Positions 28,241 to 36,025 of a DNA stretch of 64,000 nucleotides are shown piece after piece. The notes under the pieces were generated by a model that did not search any database, was not told where the DNA came from, and was given only the letters and a program-made list of their open reading frames with translations. Every line of letters starts with the position of its first letter. The first letter of the stretch is position 1. The stretch comes from Microlunatus kandeliicorticis (lineage in GTDB: Bacteria; Actinomycetota; Actinomycetes; Propionibacteriales; Propionibacteriaceae): assembly GCF_014137855.1 (NCBI RefSeq), contig NZ_JACGWT010000001.1, positions 496,001-560,000 on the forward strand, written 5' to 3'. A program made the translations under genes and the position numbers.

Positions 28241-28264
28241 ATGGGAACGGTGAGGCTGAGGTGA
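28241..28264 (+). CDS. Seven-codon leader peptide overlapping the hydrolase start
   Basis: ATG 28241 lies at the expected +1 position of a leaderless transcript and reads MGTVRLR, then TGA. The stop overlaps the GTG 28261 of the next gene (GTGA). This would load ribosomes on a transcript lacking an obvious leader and deliver them to the hydrolase start by translational coupling. An alternative is that transcription starts elsewhere and the frame is chance. Confidence 0.4.
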   Translation: MGTVRLR

Positions 28265-29376
28265 TTGGGCGCATGCTTGCAGGGCTTGTCCTGGTGCTCG
28301 GTCTCGCGGTCGCCCTCCCGGCTGGTGGCTTCCTGGCCACCCAGAGCGCGTCGACGGGATGCACCGACACCGCGGCGGTGAGCGAAACGGCAACGGCGGC
28401 GGGCGGATCCGTGTCCGCACAGCAGATCCGCAACGCCCGGACGATCGACCAAGTCGTCCGCTCGCTCGGATTCTCCGGACAGGCTGCGCTGGTCACTCTC
28501 GTCGCCGCGGTCGGCGAATCGGACCTGGTCAACGTCGACTACGGCGACACCGCCGGGCCCGACAGCCGCGGCCTGTTCCAGCAGCGCTCGAGTTGGGGCA
28601 CCGAGGCCCAACGCATGGACCCGGTCTACGCCACTCAGTCCTTCCTGCTCGGACCTCAGCACGACGGCAAGGCCCATGGTCCCGGCGGGACCGGTCTCGT
28701 CGCCATCCCCGGCTGGCAGTCGATGACGCCGGCCGCGGCCATCCACGCCGTCCAGATCAACGCCGACCCGAACCACTACACGAAATTCATCCCCGAGGCC
28801 CGCCAGATCGCCGCCCGAGCCGGCATCGACCTGACCCACGCCGGCTCGGACTTAACGTCCGCGGGCCTGGCCGCTGTCAGCTCCGGCGGCTGCACGGGGA
28901 TTACCGCCGACGCCGCGGCTGTCGGCACCGGCGCCTGCCCCCTCGACGGAGTCTTCGCCCCCGGCCACAAGAACCCGAACACCTGCAACCAAGCCCTCGC
29001 CTTCGAGCAGGCCCAGATCGACAGCGGCACCCACCAGTGGCACCGCGCCTGCCTCGCCCTCGTCGCCCGCGCGTACGGCTGGCACGGCTCCGGTGAAGCA
29101 ACCGCCCGCCAGGCCGCCCAGACGATCATCGACGCCGGCCAGATGCACACCGACACCACCGACATTCCTCGCGGCGCGATCCTCTGGTGGGACGGCTCCG
29201 CCGTCGGCAACTCAGCCGGCCACGTCGCCATCTACGCCGGTGGCGGCCTCATCTACTCCAGCGACGCACCGGCCAACGATGGCAGCGTCGGCCGGGTGCC
29301 CTGGGACTACCCGATGTCGCGCTGGCACCAGCGGCTGCTCGGTTGGTCGCCGCCGTACTTCCTTCATAGTGCGTGA
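28261..29376 (+). CDS. Secreted peptidoglycan hydrolase with NlpC/P60- or CHAP-like C-terminus
   Basis: GTG 28261 (or ATG 28273) starts a 371-residue exported protein with signal segment MLAGLVLVLGLAVALPAGGF. Residues about 60-170 resemble a lysozyme-like or accessory domain (VTLVAAVGESDLVNVDYGD, then DSRGLFQQRSSWGTEAQRM). The C-terminal part has a Cys in HRACLALVARAYGW and a His in AGHVAIYAGGGLIYSS, the catalytic pair of NlpC/P60 or CHAP amidases. Conjugative systems use such enzymes to open the cell wall for the channel. Its operator matches those of the relaxase and transfer operons. Confidence 0.85.
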   Translation: MIGRMLAGLVLVLGLAVALPAGGFLATQSASTGCTDTAAVSETATAAGGSVSAQQIRNARTIDQVVRSLGFSGQAALVTLVAAVGESDLVNVDYGDTAGPDSRGLFQQRSSWGTEAQRMDPVYATQSFLLGPQHDGKAHGPGGTGLVAIPGWQSMTPAAAIHAVQINADPNHYTKFIPEARQIAARAGIDLTHAGSDLTSAGLAAVSSGGCTGITADAAAVGTGACPLDGVFAPGHKNPNTCNQALAFEQAQIDSGTHQWHRACLALVARAYGWHGSGEATARQAAQTIIDAGQMHTDTTDIPRGAILWWDGSAVGNSAGHVAIYAGGGLIYSSDAPANDGSVGRVPWDYPMSRWHQRLLGWSPPYFLHSA

Positions 29377-29841
29377 GCAGCAAGCTAGAGCGCCTCCAGC
29401 CTGGGGGTCCACAATTCAGCGAGCGATCAGAGTTGCAGGACTACCGAAGAAAAAGTTAGCAATGAGCCGCAAGAACGAGCGGCGCGGGTCGATCGGAGGC
29501 TCGGCGTGACGCAACCACCTGGAGGGCCACCGATCAGCGGCCACCTTGATTCGATGACTCAGGCACTGTGGCACGGAGCGTGACTCAGAGCGAAATAAAC
29601 GGCGGCGTCTAGTTAGCGACGGTAGCTGGGTTGGGCCGCGTCGAAGGTCGCTGTAGAGCTCACTGGTTTCAGATCTTCGCTTCCTCAACCGATCGGATCG
29701 CCGACCCGCTAGTCAACCCCCTTGACGTCTTGGCAAACTGCATCGATTGCAGTCCAGAACGGCAACCGACATAACCCGAAAGGTTTCGCTGCCGACTGCG
29801 CTTCGACCGTGTCCATGACCTTCTAGACAAACGAGTCTTCC
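29377..29841. other. Gene-poor spacer with lower GC
   Basis: No convincing gene is seen in this 465-base stretch. Short frames on the minus strand lack ribosome-binding sites and family features. GC content falls relative to the transfer genes, which marks the transition to the cargo pair that follows. Confidence 0.6.
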
Positions 29842-30975
29842 ATGTGCGACCATCCGGAAATGCGCGTTGAGCAAGCTCTCGAGGAGTACAAGGCGGCGAC
29901 ACGGAGTTTGCACTTTCTAAAACGGCTGACCCCGCGTTCGATTACGCAAGACCGGGCTGACTTGATCAATTACGCGAAAAGCGGTAAAAAAAGTTCTCTC
30001 TCCTGGGTGCTCGAGCCGAACTCAGATCTTGCCTCAGAACGACTCAGAACCGCGGCGGCACGGATCGAGCAGGTTCTTCCAGGCCACGCTGGCTCATTGC
30101 TTAACCTTGCTGAGGGATTAGAGTTGGCCGGATCCGAGCATAAGTCGCATGAATTTCTGGAGTGGTCGGAAAATAGGTACGGATCACCGTCCGACGACCT
30201 CATACGCTCGGCGAACAGCATCCTGGAACGAGACGCACTACCCGAGAGGAAGAACATTCCGTCTAACGGGGTTTTCGATGTTTTCAGTGAGGTTGTTACT
30301 CAAGTCCTGCCAAGCCGGTTCGTTGTAAGGCTTGACATGCAGTCTGGCGCAAAGGCAAGCGTGTCTGGTCATACAATTCGAGTTCGTGATCAGGAAGTAT
30401 TTAGTCACGACGAAGTGCTGCGGTTGGTTGTTCACGAAATTGGGACCCATGCATTTCGAAGAGCTAACTCGGACGCTCAGCAAGTCACCGAATTGCTTTC
30501 ATCACATGACTCAGATGCATGGACAGAAGAGGGACTGGCAGTCTATAACGAGCACCACCTTGGCGTCGCAAGCGACAATACGAATCGCATCTATGCGGCA
30601 CGCGCTATTGCGGCACAAACTGCTCAGACGAATGGAATATTCGAGGTCCTAGACTTCCTCACACAGCACTTCGAGCCGAGTCGAGCTGTAGATATCGCCA
30701 TCCGTTGCAAGAGAGGCCTTGTGAGACCGACTCGCCAAGGGGCCTTCACGAAAGATCTAGCTTACCTGGGGGGGTTTTTGGCGGTCAGTCAGCAAATTGA
30801 AGGTAACTGTGGTCTGTGGAGCGTACTGATGTCCGCCAAGGTTGCCTTGCACCGGCTCCCTGAAATGCTTGAAGCCAAGAACAGGGGTGCCCTAGTCTCA
30901 CCCGAGTATCTTCCTTCGACAAGCCTCGTTGAGCTTTCCACGAAAGCCCTCGCGCTCGGAGGATGGCGGGAGTGA
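29842..30975 (+). CDS. DUF1704/MATCAP-like zinc metallopeptidase homologue
   Basis: The 377-residue product (ATG 29842 or 29860) has VVHEIGTHAFRRAN near residues 195-208. This is an HExxxH zinc motif matching the HEIGTH signature of DUF1704 proteins, whose eukaryotic members are microtubule tyrosine carboxypeptidases. The downstream DAWTEEGLAVYNEHHLG fits the conserved EEGLA segment that supplies another ligand. RLDMQSGAKASVSGHTIRV precedes the motif, as in that family. Codon use is lower in GC than the flanks, so it looks acquired. Its stop overlaps a membrane-protein gene. Substrate in bacteria is unknown to me. Confidence 0.75.
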   Translation: MCDHPEMRVEQALEEYKAATRSLHFLKRLTPRSITQDRADLINYAKSGKKSSLSWVLEPNSDLASERLRTAAARIEQVLPGHAGSLLNLAEGLELAGSEHKSHEFLEWSENRYGSPSDDLIRSANSILERDALPERKNIPSNGVFDVFSEVVTQVLPSRFVVRLDMQSGAKASVSGHTIRVRDQEVFSHDEVLRLVVHEIGTHAFRRANSDAQQVTELLSSHDSDAWTEEGLAVYNEHHLGVASDNTNRIYAARAIAAQTAQTNGIFEVLDFLTQHFEPSRAVDIAIRCKRGLVRPTRQGAFTKDLAYLGGFLAVSQQIEGNCGLWSVLMSAKVALHRLPEMLEAKNRGALVSPEYLPSTSLVELSTKALALGGWRE

Positions 30976-31733
30976 TCCACGACGGAATCATCGCTGTCAC
31001 CGCCGCGTTTATCGCGGCATTTCTAAGCTACGCGTTCGGGCGAATTGTGCTACGACCGAGACTCAGGTCGTCTCGTGTCCTTCGGGAACGAGTTTACGAC
31101 GGCAAGCATGTGACCCAGATCAAGATCATGAACGGGAGCCCCCTTCGATCAATTGTGGATATCCGTATTTATGCTGCCGTTCTTATTCCTTTTATTGATC
31201 GTGAGTTCGATCAGCAAGCAAAAAACTTACTCCGAGTTCCCTTGCCCTTAAGCGTGCAAGATGCACTTCGTCTCGAGCAGCGGCGAACTCGCGTCATAAA
31301 TCTAAGGGCGGATGACTTAACAAATTTCAGCCGCGTCCGACTTACTGAGCTGGGTTGTGGCGATATTGCCGATGCAACAGCCGATGGTTCACGCCAGGTT
31401 CGAGATTTGCTGGATCTAAAGCTCGTGGAACCGGGGATTTATGATTCTCAGCATGATCCAAGGACTCGCTTGGTGATAGAGATACTTTGCAAGGATAGCA
31501 TTACTGGAAGAGATTTTGCTCTGCAGATCGGACCTATTTATTCGTCGGACCTAAAGCATGGGCATTGGAAACATGGCGACGACAGTCCGTCGGGTAGACT
31601 TGCAAGAGCTGTGGCCAAGTGGGTTGTGCGGTGGCGGAACGCTGTGAACCGGCAGGACGCAATTGGCTTTATAGAGGAGAAAGAAAGCAGAGCCAGCGAT
31701 CACTTAAGCTCGGTCGCTGCAGATCGAGAGTAG
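30972..31733 (+). CDS. Single-pass membrane protein coupled to the DUF1704-like gene
   Basis: GTG 30972 overlaps the upstream stop (GTGA) and has GGAGG nine bases before it, so it is preferred to ATG 30963, which abuts that GGAGG. The 253-residue protein has one N-terminal membrane helix (IIAVTAAFIAAFLSYAFGRI) and a cytoplasmic part with basic and charged stretches. The segment HVTQIKIMNGSPLRSIVDIRIYAAV suggests a beta-rich core. I recognise no family. Low GC matches its partner, so the two probably entered together as a cassette. Confidence 0.7.
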   Translation: MIHDGIIAVTAAFIAAFLSYAFGRIVLRPRLRSSRVLRERVYDGKHVTQIKIMNGSPLRSIVDIRIYAAVLIPFIDREFDQQAKNLLRVPLPLSVQDALRLEQRRTRVINLRADDLTNFSRVRLTELGCGDIADATADGSRQVRDLLDLKLVEPGIYDSQHDPRTRLVIEILCKDSITGRDFALQIGPIYSSDLKHGHWKHGDDSPSGRLARAVAKWVVRWRNAVNRQDAIGFIEEKESRASDHLSSVAADRE

Positions 31734-32355
31734 CAGACCCTTGGTATTAGTTTTTGGATAGTGCGCGAATCTCTCCAAAAGTTAATAGGTCAAGATCAAC
31801 GAATCCTCATTGCTCAGCGGTGGTCAAGGTTGCCGCTTAAGCAGAGAATAAAGGATTCTTGAGAAATAGTGTGAGGCCTCGTTGCACTCAGCGTAGCAAG
31901 CATCGCGTTCTTTCGAACCGGCTAAAGCGCGACTTCGATCGCTGCCAGCACATTTGCGGCAGCCGGTGGTCATGCTCGCAAGCGGTTGGCATACTCTAGA
32001 AATTCACCGGCGCTGTCGCTGGTCTGCAGGCGCATCGCTGGTCGAGTCAGCGTGGCCGATCGGGATAAACGAGGGTTGTTCTTGAAGGGGGCCGAGTTGG
32101 CCGCGGGCAAGATCCGTGCGTCCGCAGCGCTCAGCTGAAGACTCAGAGTGTGTGAGTGGAGAGCGTCGTGCTGCCAAAGGAATCGGCCGTGAATCAGGTC
32201 AGATGGTCCACATGGGTGGGGACATGGCGGGTTAACAGCTGACCGAGGGCAGGGTCCGCCGGCGGGCGCGGGACACGTCGTCACAGTCGTAAGATGCGCC
32301 GTCGTCCGATGGGACAACCGAGTTATACTTGAGGATTCCGCATGCGTCCGGTCTA
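31734..32355. other. Long spacer, no gene recognised
   Basis: This 622-base stretch has mixed, mostly low GC. It contains no convincing coding frame, tRNA or repeat. A TTCGAACC at about 31914 looks like a tRNA T-loop piece on the minus strand, but no cloverleaf can be built. It may hold an element boundary or decayed DNA. Confidence 0.5.
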
Positions 32356-32712
32356 ATGAATCGTTTGGCGAGTTCACACCAGATCAGCCCTCTCTCGCTT
32401 GAAACGTTCCCTGCCTGGTGGCCATCGCCCAGAAGCACAGCGGGGTCTGGGGTGCATGCTATTGCTCGTACTTTCACGGCGACACCGAGCACACGGTGAG
32501 AGACGACTACGGCCGGGCGACATTCAAGCAGAGACTGGTCGCCGAGGGCATCGCGCATGCGGCTCTCGTCTTCGATGGTGCAGGCGCCATCGCTTGGTGT
32601 GAGTTCGGGAGACCCGTCGAGCTGCCCAACATCTATCACCGCAAGCAGTACGACGCCGGTGAGTCAAGGCCGGCACCGTGGCGGATCACCTGCTTCTTCG
32701 TCGAGCGCAGCG
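32356..32712 (+). pseudogene. GNAT acetyltransferase N-terminal remnant
   Basis: From ATG 32356 the frame reads ISPLSLETFPAW. It then shifts near 32416 into AIAQKHSGVWGACYCSYFHG, followed by AALVFDGAGAIAWCEFGRP, ELPNIYHRKQYDAG and WRITCFFVERSG. This series is typical of an actinobacterial GNAT family. The protein stops matching after CFFVER, just before the acetyl-CoA-binding motif, so the enzyme is cut in half as well as frameshifted. The sequence runs directly into another gene remnant. Confidence 0.65.
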
Positions 32713-33021
32713 GCCACGGGTTTGCTGCCCCTCGATCGCTATCTCGAGCTTCATACCCTGGCGTCCCTGCCAGGGATCGTCCTTCAACCGGTCGCTCTTG
32801 CTCTGCACGCCCTGGTGCTCGCGCAAGCCGGGGGGTCGCTTTGGTGGACTGGTCTAGCAGTTGGTGTGGCTTGTTGCTTCTTGGCCGTAATCTTCGTGCT
32901 GCGTTTGGACACGCAGTGGGGCGGGCTGCTGGAGCGAGCAGCGATCTGGCCCTGCCTCCTTGCGCTCCCGATGCTTGCTGCGTCCTTCGTGCGGAAACGC
33001 AGCGGTTCACGGGTTGGCTGA
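32713..33021 (+). pseudogene. C-terminal remnant of a DUF998-like membrane protein
   Basis: In another frame from the GNAT remnant, the sequence reads GLLPLDRYLELHTLASLPG, then two or three hydrophobic helices (VLQPVALALHALVLAQAG, WTGLAVGVACCFLAVIFVL, AAIWPCLLALPMLAASFV). The LHTL segment and helix layout resemble the second half of DUF998 proteins. No start lies before it, so it is a fragment joined to the GNAT piece by a deletion. Confidence 0.45.
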
Positions 33022-33481
33022 TCGTCAAAAATCGTTGACGGGTGCCCTTGCCACGATTCGACCGTAATCCAGCGACAGCGCTGTAGGCCCGGTCGGGGTG
33101 TCGAAACCAGTGACGCAAGATCGGAGTCCATGCCGCAACCGGCTACCTTGTTGCGGAGCTTGCGGAACTCTTGGGCCCTGTGCCAGGGTGCCGAAACCCT
33201 CCGATTGACACCCGCGTTGACCTTTGTTGGACCCCGCGGAGGTAGCCATGATTTCAGAGCTTCGTCACCGCATCCGTCACCCGGCGGTGACCCCATCGGA
33301 GCCGCAGCCCCGATGATCACGTGGTGTTCAGCGGGCGGTGATGTCAGGGGTGGCCGAAGGCATCGCGTAGCGACGCGCAGCGCTCCCGATCCTGACGGCT
33401 GTCGGTCCCGGAACGTGACGAGTGAGTGAGGCGGCTCGCGCGACCAGCTCTCCGGGTACATACTGACAGTGTCTTCGGGCT
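33022..33481. other. Spacer upstream of the fluoride riboswitch
   Basis: No gene is recognised in this 460-base stretch. It holds a hairpin (CCGCAAC 33133-33139 with GTTGCGG 33150-33156) that could end transcription from the remnants upstream, and it must contain the promoter for the fluoride operon. I could not place a confident -10/-35 pair. Confidence 0.5.
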
Positions 33482-33573
33482 CGGTAGTGGGGCTTACCGG
33501 ACACAACCTCGACGCTTCGTCGACAACAGTCCCTATCTCAGCTAGTCGCGCCTTTGCGCGCCCGAGGTAGGGA
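33482..33573 (+). promoter_or_regulatory. Fluoride (crcB-type) riboswitch with a possible RBS-masking platform
   Basis: Stem CGGTA (33482-33486)/TACCG (33495-33499) encloses GGGGCT (33489-33494). That loop can pair with AGTCCC (33528-33533) as the pseudoknot expected of the fluoride aptamer. Between lie ACAACC and a hairpin TCGACG-CTT-CGTCGA (33509-33523), followed by ACAGTCCCTA, close to the conserved 3' UGAUGnCUCCUAC end. TCCCTA (33530-33535) could instead pair with TAGGGA (33568-33573), which includes the ribosome-binding site of the next gene. The two pairings exclude each other, so fluoride binding should free translation. The downstream crcB pair strongly supports the call. Confidence 0.72.
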
Positions 33574-33578
33574 GTGTT

Positions 33579-34085
33579 GTGTCAGAACCAGTCGGAAGCG
33601 GACCAGTCGTGGTCGGTGTCCTTCCAGGCTTCGCGCCGGGGGTCGTCGAGGTGGCGGCATCCATCGCTCGTCGCTTCGGTACGACGCTGGTGTGCGTTAG
33701 CGTCGACACCTCGCTCGTTGATCTCGGTACGCGTCCGGACGGGTCGGTGATGATGGAGCCGATCGACCCTGACACCGCTGACACGACCCCGCGCGGCCTG
33801 TCAGACGGCGACGAGACGACAGTTCGTGCCGCCGCCTCGACCTACGGCGTCGACGTCTCGTTCGTCCCGCGGATCGGAGATGCCAGCCGGGCATTGTCGC
33901 AGGTGGCGGAGGACCGCGACGCGGTGATGCTGGTCGTCGGAACCAGGACGGCAGGTGGGCGGATCGCGGAGTTCTTCACGGGGTCGGTTGCCGCACGGCT
34001 GGCCCATCAGCAGCACCGCCCGGTACTCGTGGTGCCGGTCGACCCGGTCGGGTTCGACGCCTCGCTGCCCTGGGACACCCTGTGA
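33579..34085 (+). CDS. Universal stress protein (UspA family) in the fluoride operon
   Basis: GTG 33579 lies six bases after GTAGGGA. The 168-residue product has VVVGVLPGFAPGVVEVAASIARRFG at the N-terminus. Near the C-terminus it has the ATP-binding pattern VVGTRTAGGRIAEFFTGSVAARL then PVLVVPV. It is cytoplasmic. Its stop overlaps the next start (GTGA), and it is the first gene after the riboswitch, so it is expected to rise with fluoride. UspA proteins are known beside crcB in actinomycetes, but their role in fluoride stress is unclear. Confidence 0.85.
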   Translation: MSEPVGSGPVVVGVLPGFAPGVVEVAASIARRFGTTLVCVSVDTSLVDLGTRPDGSVMMEPIDPDTADTTPRGLSDGDETTVRAAASTYGVDVSFVPRIGDASRALSQVAEDRDAVMLVVGTRTAGGRIAEFFTGSVAARLAHQQHRPVLVVPVDPVGFDASLPWDTL

Positions 34086-34825
34086 CCGGGCAACTGGTGC
34101 TGCTCCGCCACGGGCAGAGCACGGCCAACGCTGCCGGAATCTTCACCGGGTTGCGGGACGCGGCGTTGACCGAGAAGGGCATCACGGAAGCGACCCGGGC
34201 AGGGTCGCTGCTGCTGCACGCCGGCATTCGACCGGACCATCTGCTCACGTCGACACTCGAGCGGGCTCTGCACACGGCGGAGATCGTTACCGACCTCCTC
34301 GGACGTGGGGCGCCGATCGAGTCCACGTGGCGGTTGAACGAGCGGAACTACGGCGCCCTCACCGGCATGTCGAAGCAAGGCGCGAAGGCGGCGTTGGGGA
34401 CGGAGGAGTTTTTTGCCATGCGTCGGACCCGCACGGGTCGGCCACCACGCATGTCGATCTGTGCGTGGTTGGCGCTGGGGCGGACGCCGGCTCTTCGTGG
34501 GCTGCCGTGGCCGGCAGTTCGTCGAACCGAATCGCTTCTCGACGTCATCCGCCGAGTACGACCCGTCTTGTCGGACTGCATCATCCCACTGCTCCGCGAC
34601 GGGAGGTCGGTGCTCGTCGTCGCGCACGGCAACTCACTGCGGGCACTGTGCGCCTGCATGGACGACCTGACGGACGGTGAGATCGCGGACCTGAACCTTC
34701 CTACCGGCGAACCCCTGCTCTACCGGTTCGACGGCGACGGTGGGCTCTGTCCACGGGGTGGGCAGTACCTGCATCCGGCAGCACGAGCGGCAGCGGCGGC
34801 GGTCGCCGCGGAAGGTGGAACATGA
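34082..34825 (+). CDS. gpmA: 2,3-bisphosphoglycerate-dependent phosphoglycerate mutase family protein
   Basis: The 247-residue protein has the phosphohistidine motif LVLLRHGQSTANAAGIFTG (His near residue 10), SLLLH..TSTLERALHTA, LNERNYGALTGMSK and VVAHGNSLRALC, all marks of the cofactor-dependent GpmA family. The middle, where GpmA has RRSYDTPPP, reads RRTRTGRPPRMS and is followed by a divergent stretch, so this is a specialised paralogue. Fluoride inhibits enolase and disturbs phosphoglycerate metabolism, which makes a fluoride-induced mutase sensible. It overlaps genes on both sides by four bases. Confidence 0.85.
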   Translation: MTGQLVLLRHGQSTANAAGIFTGLRDAALTEKGITEATRAGSLLLHAGIRPDHLLTSTLERALHTAEIVTDLLGRGAPIESTWRLNERNYGALTGMSKQGAKAALGTEEFFAMRRTRTGRPPRMSICAWLALGRTPALRGLPWPAVRRTESLLDVIRRVRPVLSDCIIPLLRDGRSVLVVAHGNSLRALCACMDDLTDGEIADLNLPTGEPLLYRFDGDGGLCPRGGQYLHPAARAAAAAVAAEGGT

Positions 34826-35325
34826 CGTCCCGATCGGACACGGACCTGCTCGATGGGCAGCTTCCGCCCGACCCTGACATCGACGCCGACGATCCCGAAC
34901 CTGGTGCCCGGCCTGTGCATCTGCGGTGGCGGTACGTGGGCGCCGTCGCAGTCGGCGGCACCGTCGGTACCGCCGCACGCGACGGACTCAGCACCGCGTT
35001 CCCCGCTGAGCACGAAGTGTCGTGGGCGATCTTCTGGATCAACATCGCCGGTGCGCTCATGCTTGGTGTGCTCCTGGAACATCTCGCGCATCGCGGACCG
35101 GACGAAGGTCGCCGGCGAACCCTCCGGCTGCTGCTCGGAACTGGAGTCCTCGGCGGGTTCACCACCTACAGCACTCTTGCGACCAGTACCGCGGTGTTGT
35201 TCCTCGGCGGCCGGGGGCTGGCCGGCACCGGCTACGCACTCCTGACGGTTCTCGCCGGCGCGATCGCCACCGGACTCGGCCTCGCGATCGCGGGCTGGGT
35301 CCGACCGAACGGAGCTACCTCATGA
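34822..35325 (+). CDS. crcB: Fluoride channel subunit CrcB/Fluc (first copy)
   Basis: The 167-residue protein has an N-terminal acidic extension of about 35 residues, then four hydrophobic helices. Family landmarks are VGGTVGTAARDGL, FWINIAGALMLGVLLEHL (Asn in helix 2) and LGTGVLGGFTTYSTLATST, which contains the GGFTTYST pore motif with the central Na+ site region. Fluc channels are dual-topology dimers that let fluoride leave the cytoplasm. Two adjacent genes suggest a heterodimer of opposite topology with the next product. Confidence 0.93.
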   Translation: MTSRSDTDLLDGQLPPDPDIDADDPEPGARPVHLRWRYVGAVAVGGTVGTAARDGLSTAFPAEHEVSWAIFWINIAGALMLGVLLEHLAHRGPDEGRRRTLRLLLGTGVLGGFTTYSTLATSTAVLFLGGRGLAGTGYALLTVLAGAIATGLGLAIAGWVRPNGATS

Positions 35326-35693
35326 GCGTCCTGGCCTTCCTCGCTGTCGCTGTCGCTGGCGGTGTCGGCGCAGCGACTCGGTTCTTCGTCGACGGGGCGA
35401 TCAACCGGGGCCGGGAGTTCCGGCTCCCCGTTGGCACTCTGGCGATCAACATCACCGGCTCGTTCCTCCTCGGCGTCGTCACCGGCGTTGCCAGTCACCT
35501 CGGCGCTACTCCAGTAGCGGTGCTTGGGACGGGGTTGATGGGTGGCTACACCACGTTCAGCACCGCCAGCTTGGAAACCGTCCGCCTCGCCCGCACCGGC
35601 CGCACCACCGCAGCCGCGATGAACGGGCTCGGGATGCTCGTCCTCTCCGTCGCTGCAGCAGCCGGAGGGGTCGCCCTCGGCAACCTCACCTGA
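35322..35693 (+). CDS. crcB: Fluoride channel subunit CrcB/Fluc (second copy)
   Basis: ATG 35322 overlaps the stop of the first crcB. The 123-residue protein lacks the N-terminal extension and has four helices with VAGGVGAATRFFVDG, LAINITGSFLLGVVTG (Asn in helix 2) and LGTGLMGGYTTFSTASLE (pore motif). It presumably pairs with the first copy as a heterodimeric fluoride channel. It is the last gene of the riboswitch-controlled operon. Confidence 0.93.
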   Translation: MSVLAFLAVAVAGGVGAATRFFVDGAINRGREFRLPVGTLAINITGSFLLGVVTGVASHLGATPVAVLGTGLMGGYTTFSTASLETVRLARTGRTTAAAMNGLGMLVLSVAAAAGGVALGNLT

Positions 35694-35696
35694 TCA

Positions 35697-35711
35697 GTCG
35701 ACGGAGTCGAC
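35697..35711 (+). terminator. Possible hairpin after the crcB operon
   Basis: GTCGAC-GGA-GTCGAC directly follows the crcB stop. No U-tract is present, so the terminator call rests on position and symmetry only. The remaining 314 bases up to the ccsB stop hold no gene I can support; a 91-codon frame there has no family features. Confidence 0.35.
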
Positions 35712-36025
35712 CAATTCATGCCCGTCGACATCTCAGACGAGATCCCCTGCGGCAGCGGCAGAAGGTACGAGGTCGACCAGAACCAGTTCGCGGTGATCGC
35801 GCAGAACAACCAGCGCAGGCGCAGGACGCCGAGCTCTGACAAAGGTCGGGGATCGACGTCAGCCAGCCGGGTGAGCGTTGATGACGTAACCAGGGATCGT
35901 TGGCTGGACCTGTGGCGGCGGTTCACGATCGCTTTGCATCGTGGGTCTTGTGCGGTGCTCGGCTTCACCAAGCTCAGCGCCCCTTCTCGGTAGGAACGGG
36001 TCGGCGCTCTGCAACCGGCCCCAGC

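Noticed and set aside
30800-30815. GGTAACTGTGGTC inside the DUF1704-like gene as a fourth operator copy
   Set aside because: Only one arm matches, it lies within a coding region and no start codon is near.
31900-31930. Possible tRNA end (TTCGAACC) as an attachment site
   Set aside because: No acceptor stem, anticodon arm or cloverleaf can be drawn around it and no direct repeat partner was found.
34390-34530. Suspected double frameshift inside gpmA near a TTTTTT run
   Set aside because: The existing frame keeps a plausible RRTRTG and LRGLPWPAVRRTESL series and rejoins conserved motifs; other frames give worse sequence.
35718-35993. 91-codon frame after the crcB operon
   Set aside because: No ribosome-binding site, no recognisable domain and a composition like random high-GC DNA.
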